This document shows, in pieces, positions 1-5,746 of a stretch of DNA of 15,287 nt. Position 1 is the stretch's first letter, and each line of letters opens with the position of its first letter. The notes under the pieces were generated by a model, which saw nothing but the letters and a program-made list of their open reading frames with translations, did no database searches and was not told the origin of the DNA. The translations under genes were made by a program, and so were the position numbers. This DNA is from JBKHJZ01 sp046537875. Lineage in GTDB: Bacteria > Actinomycetota > Acidimicrobiia > Acidimicrobiales > VFJN01. The stretch is taken from NCBI GenBank assembly GCA_046537875.1, contig JBKHJZ010000071.1, positions 1 to 15,287 on the forward strand. Reading direction: 5' to 3'.

Positions 1-114
1 GGTGACGAGGCAGGCCACGCGTCCCGGGCATAGGCTCCGGTGAACGGGCGTCCACGCGTGGGCGACCGATGGCGGGGCCGTTGTCTCAGAGGATCGCTGA
101 ACGGGAGGGTGTTC
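1..114. other. upstream leader, no gene assigned
   Basis: There is no convincing gene here. One plus frame is open from the window edge to a TAG at 31-33 and could be the last codons of an upstream gene. A minus-strand ATG at 31-29 could equally be the start of a divergent gene that leaves the window. Ten residues are too few to decide. A perfect 10-bp palindrome CCACGCGTGG lies at 52-61. The ribosome binding site of the next gene (GGAGGG, 104-109) is at the end of this stretch. Confidence 0.4.
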
Positions 115-576
115 ATGAAGCTCCACCTCGGTGACCTGGCCATCTCGAGCCCGGCGTTCGGCCACGGCGATCGCCTGGCCGACGAGTTCACCGCCGAGGG
201 CGCAGACGTGTCACCCGAGCTGCGCTGGACCGGTGTCCCCGATGGCACGCGCGAGCTCGTCCTCGTCTGTCACGACCCCGATGCCCCTCTCACCGACGGG
301 TTCACGCACTGGGTCGTGAAGGGGATCCCGCCCGATGCGACCGGCATCCCCACGGGCGGCGGAAGCCAGTTCGTCGAGGGCGTCAACGACTTCGGGAACA
401 GCGGCTACAACGGGCCCGCGCCGCCGCCGGGCCATGGTCGCCACCACTACTTCTTCCACCTGTACGCGGTCGGCGATCCGGTGCCGGATGCCCCGACCAC
501 CCGGTCCGAGGTGCTCCGGGCGATCGACGACTCGATCATCGAGCAGGCGCGCATCGTCGGCACGTTCGACCGCTGA
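115..576 (+). CDS. YbhB/YbcL-family Raf kinase inhibitor-like protein (PEBP fold)
   Basis: A 153-residue protein of the phosphatidylethanolamine-binding protein superfamily, the usual length for bacterial YbhB/YbcL proteins. The ligand-pocket signatures are visible: DPDAP at residues 54-58, the following THW at 64-66, and GHGRHHYFFHLYA at 106-118. The family is cytosolic or periplasmic. Here no signal peptide is present, so a cytosolic location is inferred. The biochemical role of bacterial members is poorly defined; small-anion or lipid-headgroup binding is proposed from structures. I chose ATG 115 because GGAGGG at 104-109 precedes it by 5 nt and homology begins at once. An in-frame ATG at 40 would add 25 unsupported, arginine-rich residues. 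The gene converges on the SRPBCC gene and shares an inverted-repeat terminator with it. Family assignment is firm, function is not. Confidence 0.93.
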   Translation: MKLHLGDLAISSPAFGHGDRLADEFTAEGADVSPELRWTGVPDGTRELVLVCHDPDAPLTDGFTHWVVKGIPPDATGIPTGGGSQFVEGVNDFGNSGYNGPAPPPGHGRHHYFFHLYAVGDPVPDAPTTRSEVLRAIDDSIIEQARIVGTFDR

Positions 577-615
577 CGGTCGGGGTGCGTGCGCCCCCGG
601 CTCGTTGACCGTCAG
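573..615. terminator. bidirectional inverted repeat between convergent genes
   Basis: CTGACGGTC (573-581) and GACCGTCAG (607-615) form a perfect 9-bp inverted repeat. A second inner pairing, GGGG (582-585) with CCCC (594-597), can stack inside it. The plus-strand stop codon (574-576) and the minus-strand stop codon (614-612) both lie in the arms. No U-tract follows on either strand, so a termination role is inferred from symmetry and position. Confidence 0.6.
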
Positions 616-1079
616 TCGGCCCTGTCCCGGGCCGTGGCCGCGTCCGAGCGCCAGCGCTCGGCCCAGGGATCGCGACCGGCGTCGCCACCCGCCGCCACCA
701 CCCGCAACCGTGCCGCGAAGTGCTCCCAGCCCTCGGCGTGGCCGCGCGCCTGCTCGTTGGGCACCCCGGTGTGGCGGAGGTCGAGCCGGGTGCCGCCGCC
801 GGTCGGGACCAGCGTGAACTCCACCTGAGACGACCCGGGTGGGTGCACGTCGCTGCCGGCCACGCCCCACGACACGACCACCCGGTGCGGCGGGTCGACC
901 TCGAGGTAGCGGCCCCGCACGGGTGAGCCGTTGATGTCGACCGAGAAGGTGCCGTCCGGCCTGGGGTCGAGCTCCGCGTGCTGGCCCATCCAGGCCACCA
1001 TCCGCTCGGGGACGACCAGGTGCTCGAACACCACCTCGGGTGGTGCGTCGATCTCGATCGAGGTCGCGTAGTCAGCCAT
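612..1079 (-). CDS. SRPBCC (START/AHSA1-like) domain protein
   Basis: A 155-residue single-domain protein of the SRPBCC helix-grip superfamily, AHSA1-like. The N-terminal strand and helix (TSIEIDAPPEVVFEHLV, residues 6-22), the GTFSVDINGSPVRGRYLEVDPPHRVVVSW centre (about 43-71) and the C-terminal GWEHFAARL helix (about 117-125) fit the family. Such proteins bind hydrophobic ligands in a cavity; the ligand here is unknown. The ATG at 1079 is preceded by GGAGGAG with about 6 nt spacing. It overlaps the ArsR gene stop by 8 nt (ATGGCTGA), so translation is probably coupled. It is the last gene of the 2072-to-612 unit. ArsR-type regulators followed by an AHSA1-like gene are a common pairing in actinobacteria. 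No signal peptide or membrane segment is seen. Confidence 0.9.
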   Translation of the reverse strand: MADYATSIEIDAPPEVVFEHLVVPERMVAWMGQHAELDPRPDGTFSVDINGSPVRGRYLEVDPPHRVVVSWGVAGSDVHPPGSSQVEFTLVPTGGGTRLDLRHTGVPNEQARGHAEGWEHFAARLRVVAAGGDAGRDPWAERWRSDAATARDRAD

Positions 1080-1500
1080 CGTCGCTCCTCCGGGCGGGGT
1101 GGTCTGGCGTCCGCTCTGCCCGTCCGGCCCCCGTGGTTGCGTCGCCGCCGGCGGGGGCGTGCCCGGTCGCGCTGCGGGCGGCGTCCTCGGCCGTCTGCTT
1201 CAGCGACCGCAGGCGGGTCGGCCAGAAGTCGGTGAGGTAGGTGTGGACCACGCTGAAGCCCTCGGTGCGCACCATGAACAGGTGTCGGGTGCCCTCGCGC
1301 TGCTCGCTCACCAGGCCGGCCCCGCGCAGCACCCGCAGATGGTGCGACACCGCCTGCTGAGACATCGCCACCTCGTCGGCGACCTCGCCGACCGCCCGGG
1401 GTCGGTCGTGCACGACGCTGAGGATGGCGCGGCGGTTGCGGTCGGCCAGTGCCCGCAACGCGGTGTCGAGCTCGGTGGCCGACGACCGCGCAGCGGTCAC
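1072..1500 (-). CDS. ArsR/SmtB-type winged-helix transcriptional regulator
   Basis: A 142-residue winged-helix DNA-binding protein. The helix-turn-helix is clear: RAVGEVADEVAMSQQAVSHHLRVLRGAGLVSEQREGTRHLF spans about residues 35-75, with the recognition helix near 47-59 (SQQAVSHHLRVL). The classical ELCVC metal-binding motif of arsenic/cadmium sensors is absent, so it is probably not a metal sensor. It resembles the subgroup encoded next to SRPBCC genes, including the aromatic FW-x-x-x-L helix at about 92-98. The last 35 residues are low-complexity and probably disordered. Start is GTG at 1500, which overlaps the upstream stop as GTGA and has AGGA close upstream. The downstream overlap is 8 nt. 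An autoregulatory site may be the dyads at 2093-2114. Confidence 0.9.
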   Translation of the reverse strand: MTAARSSATELDTALRALADRNRRAILSVVHDRPRAVGEVADEVAMSQQAVSHHLRVLRGAGLVSEQREGTRHLFMVRTEGFSVVHTYLTDFWPTRLRSLKQTAEDAARSATGHAPAGGDATTGAGRAERTPDHPARRSDDG

Positions 1501-2072
1501 GGCTTCCTGCCGAGGAAGGCCACCACGCGCTCCGACACGGTGTCACCGAGCTCCAGGTCTGGTCCGAACGCCCGGCCCCGCGCCGGCTCCACCGTCCCCC
1601 GGCAGAACTCGAGCACCGGGTCGGCCAGGTCGGGTGGGATGGTCGCGGCCTCGCCCGTCGCCTGGGACACGTCCCAGCCGTGCACCACCACCTCGACCAG
1701 GTTCATGTGGGCGGCCATCGGCGCGGGGACCGAGCCCAGCGGCAGCTCGACCGTGCGGTCCATGACATCGGGCCGGCGCCACACGGCCATCGCCCATTGC
1801 CTGACCGCCGCGAACGCGCCCAGCCCGCAGTCGTCGCCGAGGCGGTCGGTCGTGGGTCGCACCCCGGTGTCGGACGGGCCGGGCTCCGCCGTCTCGCCCT
1901 CGGCGGCGCCGGCGAGCCGCTCGAGCGAGTCGAGCATGTGGTCGAGCAGGTCGCGCAGCAGCCACCCATCGCACGGCGTGGGGGAGTCGAGGTCGTCCGG
2001 GGTCACCCGGGCCACCCGCTCTGCGGTCCACGCGTAGCCCGTCTCCAGGAGGTCGATCACGTCCGTCTCCAT
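1497..2072 (-). CDS. TIGR03086-type / mycothiol-dependent maleylpyruvate isomerase-like (DinB fold) protein
   Basis: A 191-residue protein resembling the TIGR03086 and MDMPI N-terminal families, DinB-like four-helix bundles that bind a divalent metal and in some members use mycothiol. The predicted ligand set is visible: His45 in DLLDHML, then Glu127 and His131 in EVVVHGWD, spaced as E-x3-H as in mycothiol-dependent maleylpyruvate isomerase. PTPCDGW (31-37) and HGWD (131-134) are family hallmarks. The reaction is unknown; a mycothiol S-transferase role is inference. I chose ATG 2072 because homology starts right there. Longer in-frame starts at 2090 and 2183 add unconserved residues and would run through the dyad region. 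No Shine-Dalgarno is seen before 2072, so a leaderless transcript is possible. First gene of the minus-strand unit. Confidence 0.85.
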   Translation of the reverse strand: METDVIDLLETGYAWTAERVARVTPDDLDSPTPCDGWLLRDLLDHMLDSLERLAGAAEGETAEPGPSDTGVRPTTDRLGDDCGLGAFAAVRQWAMAVWRRPDVMDRTVELPLGSVPAPMAAHMNLVEVVVHGWDVSQATGEAATIPPDLADPVLEFCRGTVEPARGRAFGPDLELGDTVSERVVAFLGRKP

Positions 2073-2077
2073 GTCGA

Positions 2078-2114
2078 GATATACAAACATGGACTTGTAA
2101 AAACCACAAGTGGT
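2078..2114. promoter_or_regulatory. overlapping dyads in divergent promoter region (candidate operator)
   Basis: This is an AT-rich island in a GC-rich sequence, between the minus-strand start at 2072 and the plus-strand start at 2247. ACTTGT (2093-2098) and ACAAGT (2106-2111) are a perfect 6-bp inverted repeat with 7-nt spacer. ACCAC-AA-GTGGT (2103-2114) is a second dyad overlapping the first. A -10-like TATATC for the minus strand lies at 2083-2078, six to eleven nt before the ATG at 2072. Binding here would overlap the minus-strand promoter. The regulator is unknown; the adjacent ArsR-type protein is the obvious candidate. Confidence 0.45.
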
Positions 2115-2246
2115 AGACGAGCGCCTCGCCAGGCGGGCCCGGCGGTTCCCACGACGCGCGGGCAGCCCGGACGGCGACACCATGCATAATCTGACGGTGC
2201 GTCAGGTCGCCCCGACGGCGGCCACCCAGATCAGGATGGGAGCGCC

Positions 2247-3503
2247 ATGACCGCCACCGATCCCGCCACCGCCCTGCGGGGACGTGCCCCCGGCGACATC
2301 CCCGAGATCCCGATGATCGTCAGCGTGGACGACCACGTCGTCGAACCCGCCCACGTCTGGGAGACCTGGCTGCCGGCCCGCCACCGCGACCGCGCTCCCC
2401 GCATCGAGCGGCGCGGCGTCGCCGGCATGCGCCACGTCGGCGGCGGCCACTACGAGCAGGTCTTCGACGACGACGCACCCGAGAAGGCCGACTGCTGGGT
2501 GTTCGAGGACGTCGTCTACGTGCACAAGCGCCACGTCGCCGCGGTGGGCTACCCCCGCGACCAGATGACGATGACGCCGATGACCTACGACGAGATGCGC
2601 CCGGGCTGCTACGAGCCGGCCGCACGGGTCGAGGACATGGAGATGAACCACGTCCTCGGCTCGCTGTGCTTCCCCACCTTCCCCCGCTTCTGCGGCCAGA
2701 CCTTCACCGAGACGACCGACCGTGACCTGGGGCTGGCCTGCGTGCGGGCGTACAACGACTGGATGGTCGAGGAGTGGTGTGGCGGCTCCGGCGGTCGTCT
2801 GATCCCGCTCGTCATCGTGCCGCTGTGGGACGCCGATCTCGCCGCGGCGGAGGTGCGCCGGAACGCCGAGCGGGGTGTGCACGCCGTGGCGTTCAGCGAG
2901 ATCCCCCCGCACCTCGGGCTGCCGTCGATCCACTCGGGTTTCTGGGACCCCTTCCTCGCAGCCTGCGCCGAGACGCAGACCACCCTGAACATGCACATCG
3001 GCTCGTCGTCGCGCATGCCCGCGACCTCGCCCGACGCGCCCACCGGCGTCGCCGCCACGCTCAGCTTCACCAACGCCATGGCGTCGATGAGCGACTGGCT
3101 CTTCTCCGGCAAGCTCGTGCAGTTCCCCGAGCTCGAGCTCGCGTACAGCGAGGGTCAGATCGGCTGGATCCCCTACATCCTCGAGCGGGCCGACACGGTG
3201 TGGGAGGAGCACCGGGCCTGGGCGCACACGAAGGACCTCGTCCCCGAGCCGCCCTCGACCTACTACCACCGGCAGATCTTCGGGTGCTTCTTCCGGGACC
3301 GGCACGGCATCGACGCGCTCGACAAGGTCGGCGTCGACAACGTGACCTTCGAGACCGACTACCCGCACACCGACTCCACCTGGCCGCACACGAAGGAGGT
3401 GGCCGAGGAGCTGATGCGGGGCGTTCCGCAGGACGCGGTCGACAAGATCATGCGCGACAACGCCGCCCGCATGCTGCACCTCGACCTGGCGGCGATCGGC
3501 TGA
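2247..3503 (+). CDS. Amidohydro_2-family (ACMSD-like TIM-barrel) metal-dependent hydrolase
   Basis: A 418-residue protein of the amidohydrolase-2 family, which includes ACMSD-type decarboxylases and assorted hydrolases. Metal-site motifs are visible: VDDHVVEP (27-34, with D28 and H30 as likely ligands), MHIG with H250, and the C-terminal ETDYPHTDS with D371 as likely catalytic Asp. The first motif is D-x-H rather than the more familiar H-x-H. The length is typical of the actinobacterial group that carries VDDHVxEP. The substrate is unknown; members occur near lipid and aromatic degradation genes. ATG 2247 follows AGGATGGGAG with a few nt spacing. The gene is divergent from the ArsR/SRPBCC unit and followed after 125 nt by the arsC-like gene. 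Cytosolic, no signal peptide. Reaction type is inference. Confidence 0.88.
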   Translation: MTATDPATALRGRAPGDIPEIPMIVSVDDHVVEPAHVWETWLPARHRDRAPRIERRGVAGMRHVGGGHYEQVFDDDAPEKADCWVFEDVVYVHKRHVAAVGYPRDQMTMTPMTYDEMRPGCYEPAARVEDMEMNHVLGSLCFPTFPRFCGQTFTETTDRDLGLACVRAYNDWMVEEWCGGSGGRLIPLVIVPLWDADLAAAEVRRNAERGVHAVAFSEIPPHLGLPSIHSGFWDPFLAACAETQTTLNMHIGSSSRMPATSPDAPTGVAATLSFTNAMASMSDWLFSGKLVQFPELELAYSEGQIGWIPYILERADTVWEEHRAWAHTKDLVPEPPSTYYHRQIFGCFFRDRHGIDALDKVGVDNVTFETDYPHTDSTWPHTKEVAEELMRGVPQDAVDKIMRDNAARMLHLDLAAIG

Positions 3504-3628
3504 CGCGCGGATCGGCCCCCCGGCACGAGTGCCTCGTCGGCCTGGCTAAACGGCGACCGACCGGCTGACTCCGAGGGCCCGCCAGGTCGTCGACCGGATC
3601 GGACCGCCGCCCGCCGACGACAGCGGGA
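3504..3628. other. intergenic gap between amidohydrolase and arsC-like gene
   Basis: No gene is seen here. A short hairpin GGCA-CGAG-TGCC (3522-3533) lies soon after the stop, too weak to call a terminator. GATCGGC is repeated directly at 3494-3500 and 3510-3516, the first copy inside the last codons of the hydrolase. No recognisable promoter is present. Confidence 0.35.
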
Positions 3629-4078
3629 ATGACATCGGCGGCGCCGGAGTTGGACCACCCGATGAGCCGGCGCACGCCCGCCGTGGTGTTCCTGTGCGTG
3701 CACAACGCGGGCCGGTCGCAGATCGCCGCAGGGTGGCTCGAGCACCTGGCCGGCGATCGGGTCGACGTGTACTCCGGTGGCTCCGATCCCGCCTCCCGGG
3801 TCAACCCGTCGGCGGTGGCGGCGATGGCCGAGGTCGGCATCGACATCGCGGGGGCCACCCCTCGGCGCTGGACCGATGAGATCCTGCGGGCCGCGGACGT
3901 CATCGTCACCATGGGCTGCGGTGACACATGCCCGTTCCTGCCGGGCAAGCGCTACGAGGACTGGGCGGTGCCCGACCCGGCAGGCCTGCCACTCGACGAG
4001 GTGCGCCCGATCCGCGACGAGATCGGCGACCGGGTCCGAGCCCTCGTCGCCGACCTCGGGGTGACCTTCCGGGTCTGA
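3629..4078 (+). CDS. arsC: arsenate reductase of the LMW-phosphatase fold (arsenate-mycothiol transferase-like)
   Basis: A 149-residue protein with the low-molecular-weight tyrosine phosphatase fold. The P-loop is LCVHNAGRSQ, with nucleophile Cys23 and Arg29 (C-x5-R). The sequence MGCGDTCPFLPGKRYEDW (95-112), followed by PDPAG (115-119, Asp116 as general acid), is typical of arsenate reductases rather than phosphotyrosine phosphatases. In actinobacteria such enzymes form an arseno-mycothiol adduct later reduced by mycoredoxin; that cofactor is inferred from lineage. Cys97 and Cys101 are present, so an intramolecular thiol route is also possible. The start is uncertain: ATG 3629 gives 11 residues before ATG 3662, and neither has a strong ribosome site. 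No arsenite exporter or metal-sensing ArsR is adjacent. A hairpin follows at 4110-4149. Confidence 0.85.
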   Translation: MTSAAPELDHPMSRRTPAVVFLCVHNAGRSQIAAGWLEHLAGDRVDVYSGGSDPASRVNPSAVAAMAEVGIDIAGATPRRWTDEILRAADVIVTMGCGDTCPFLPGKRYEDWAVPDPAGLPLDEVRPIRDEIGDRVRALVADLGVTFRV

Positions 4079-4109
4079 CCGGTGGGGGCCTGTCCACGAG
4101 CCGTCGTTA

Positions 4110-4149
4110 TCGTGGGTGCGCCGGCGGTGATGCCGGCGATTTCCCACGA
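4110..4149 (+). terminator. long two-part hairpin after arsC-like gene
   Basis: Outer arms TCGTGGG (4110-4116) and CCCACGA (4143-4149) enclose inner arms CGCCGGC (4119-4125) and GCCGGCG (4132-4138), with a 6-nt loop. That is 14 base pairs with one 2/4 internal loop. It lies 32 nt after the arsC stop and 27 nt before the lipoprotein start. It is probably a terminator. It could also act as a leader RNA element for the next genes, because only ATTT and no U-run accompanies it. Confidence 0.5.
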
Positions 4150-4176
4150 CACGGACGACATGACGACCGATGCCGC

Positions 4177-4689
4177 ATGAGGCCGGTGGCGGCCGCCACC
4201 GGCTCCGACAGCCGACGGGCCGAGCACCACGGCCCGGCGCCGGTCCGCACGGCGCGCCCCGCCCCGGTGGTCCTGGCGCTGCTGCTCGCCGGTGCGCTGC
4301 TCGCCGGGTGCGGCGACGACGGCGGCGACGCCACCGCCAGGTCGCGTGCGCCGGCCGCGGCATCCCCCGGATCGCCGTCGGTCGAGGTCGTGGCCAGTGG
4401 GTTGTGCGACGCGCTCGCCGCCGCCGAGGCCGGTGACCTCGCGGGGGCGCGAGACATGTTCGACCACGGCCCGCTGCACGATCTGGCGGACGCCGTCATC
4501 GACATCGACCGCGGCGTCGCCGCCCGGCTGCTGGAGGCCAAGGAGGCGGTCGAGTCCGACCTGGCCGACGGCGGGGTGGCCCCTCACCGCGTGGCCGAGG
4601 ACCTGCGGTCGCTCGCGGCCGCGACCGGCGACGCGCTCGCGGTGACCGGCGTGCCGAGCCCGTCACCGTGCGACGGGGAGAGCCCGTGA
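4177..4689 (+). CDS. small putative lipoprotein of unknown function
   Basis: A 170-residue predicted lipoprotein. A hydrophobic segment (VVLALLLAGALLAGC, residues 31-45) ends in a lipobox LAGC, so Cys45 would be lipidated and the protein anchored on the outer face of the membrane. The N-region before it is long (about 30 residues), so the true start may be further in: in-frame GTG codons occur at 4186 and 4267. No clear ribosome site supports ATG 4177. After an Asp/Gly/Ala-rich linker, the mature part (about residues 70-165) is mainly helical, with two cysteines (in SGLCDAL and at the end in SPCDGE) that could pair. I recognise no family. Its stop overlaps the next start as GTGA, indicating co-translation with the thioredoxin-like lipoprotein. 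Confidence 0.7.
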   Translation: MRPVAAATGSDSRRAEHHGPAPVRTARPAPVVLALLLAGALLAGCGDDGGDATARSRAPAAASPGSPSVEVVASGLCDALAAAEAGDLAGARDMFDHGPLHDLADAVIDIDRGVAARLLEAKEAVESDLADGGVAPHRVAEDLRSLAAATGDALAVTGVPSPSPCDGESP

Positions 4690-5678
4690 GCCGGCGGCGC
4701 CCGCTCCTCGCGGTGATGGTCGTCGCCTCGATGGGGCTGGCCGCCTGTGGGGACGACGCCCCGGGCGGGCAGGGGGACGGCGACGCGGCCGGCGGCACGC
4801 CGGGCGAGCTCGTGGCCCAGGTGGCCAGCTACGACCTGGCGGCGGGGGCGCCCCAGCGCTTCCTGGTCGGGCTCGTCGGCGCCGACGGGGGCGACATCGT
4901 CGGCGGCGAGGTACGCCTGGACTTCCGCTACCTGGGTGCCGACTCGGAGGAGACCTCGGAGGCGGGCGGGGGAGAGGTGGCGTTCGCGGACGTCCGGGCG
5001 GGGTTCCTCCCGGTGGCGGACGGCACGGCACCGGATGCCGAGGCCGAGCCCCGGCTCCGCGAGGGCGGTGAGGGCGTGGGCGTCTACGAGGCGAGCGAGG
5101 TCACCTTCGATCGCCCCGGCTTCTGGGAGGTCACCGTGCACACCACGGTCGGCGGCGACGACGTCGAGGTCGCGGCCGCCTTCCAGGTGCTGGCCGAGCA
5201 CCAGATCGTCGACGCGGGTGACCCCGCCCCCCGCACCGAGAACCTGCTGCCCGGCGACCCCGACGCTCCCCCGACCGCGATCGACTCGCGGGCCGAGGAC
5301 GACGGCACGGTCCCCGATCCCGAGCTGCACCGGCTCACCGTCGCCGACGCCATCGCCACCGGCCGGCCCACCGTGGTGGTGGTGTCGACCCCGGTGTTCT
5401 GCGTCAGCCGGTTCTGCGGCCCGATCACCGACAGCATCCAGGCCCTGGCCGGCGAGCACGGCGACCGGGCGAACTTCGTCCACATCGAGGTCTGGCGCGA
5501 CTTCGAGGCCAAGGTGGTGAACGAGGGCGCTGCGGAGTGGATCTACCCGGATCCCAGCGTGGACGCCCGCGAGCCCTGGGTGTTCCTGATCGATGGCGAC
5601 GGAACGGTGGTCCGGCGGTGGGACAACGTCGCCAACCAGCGGCAGGTCGACGAGGCGCTCGGCGAGCTCGTCGGCTGA
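4686..5678 (+). CDS. lipoprotein with C-terminal thioredoxin-like domain
   Basis: A 330-residue predicted lipoprotein. The signal peptide RRRPLLAVMVVASMGLAAC ends in lipobox LAAC with Cys21. Residues about 45-175 look like a beta-rich domain (FLVGLVGADGG, RLDFRYLG, FWEVTVHTTVGG). The C-terminal part (about 215-330) resembles a thioredoxin fold: strand TVVVVSTP, then FCVSRFCGPITD with Cys239 and Cys244 (CX4C), and WVFLIDGDGTVVRRW as the typical late strands. CX4C is longer than the CXXC of thioredoxins, so redox activity is uncertain; SCO/copper-chaperone-like or peroxiredoxin-like roles are alternatives. GTG 4686 is chosen because GGGGAGA precedes it by about 5 nt and the signal peptide starts there. 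It overlaps the preceding lipoprotein gene and converges on the YlbL-type gene. Confidence 0.8.
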   Translation: MSRRRPLLAVMVVASMGLAACGDDAPGGQGDGDAAGGTPGELVAQVASYDLAAGAPQRFLVGLVGADGGDIVGGEVRLDFRYLGADSEETSEAGGGEVAFADVRAGFLPVADGTAPDAEAEPRLREGGEGVGVYEASEVTFDRPGFWEVTVHTTVGGDDVEVAAAFQVLAEHQIVDAGDPAPRTENLLPGDPDAPPTAIDSRAEDDGTVPDPELHRLTVADAIATGRPTVVVVSTPVFCVSRFCGPITDSIQALAGEHGDRANFVHIEVWRDFEAKVVNEGAAEWIYPDPSVDAREPWVFLIDGDGTVVRRWDNVANQRQVDEALGELVG

Positions 5679-5746
5679 CGGGCCGATCGACGGTGCCCGG
5701 TGCGCGACCACTGCCGATCCCGGGTGCGGTGCCCCTCGTGCGTCAG
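5675..5746. terminator. inverted repeat containing both stop codons of a convergent pair
   Basis: CTGACG (5675-5680) and CGTCAG (5741-5746) are a 6-bp inverted repeat whose arms contain the plus-strand stop (5676-5678) and the minus-strand stop (5745-5743). The intervening sequence is GC-rich with repeated GGTGC words and CCCGG/CCGGG pairing options. The arms are short and far apart, so a terminator role is weaker than for the similar element at 573-615. Confidence 0.35.

Noticed and set aside
52..61. 10-bp palindrome CCACGCGTGG upstream of the PEBP gene.
   Set aside because: A single short GC-rich palindrome without a second copy or a regulator nearby is not enough to call an operator.
2202..3479. 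Long minus-strand open frame opposite the amidohydrolase.
   Set aside because: It is the mirror of a well-supported gene, and its Val/His/Gly/Arg-rich product matches no family.
1072..4078. Possible arsenic-resistance cluster (ArsR-type regulator plus arsC-like gene).
   Set aside because: The ArsR-type protein lacks the ELCVC metal motif and is coupled to an SRPBCC gene. The genes are on opposite strands and separated by the amidohydrolase, and no arsenite exporter is present.
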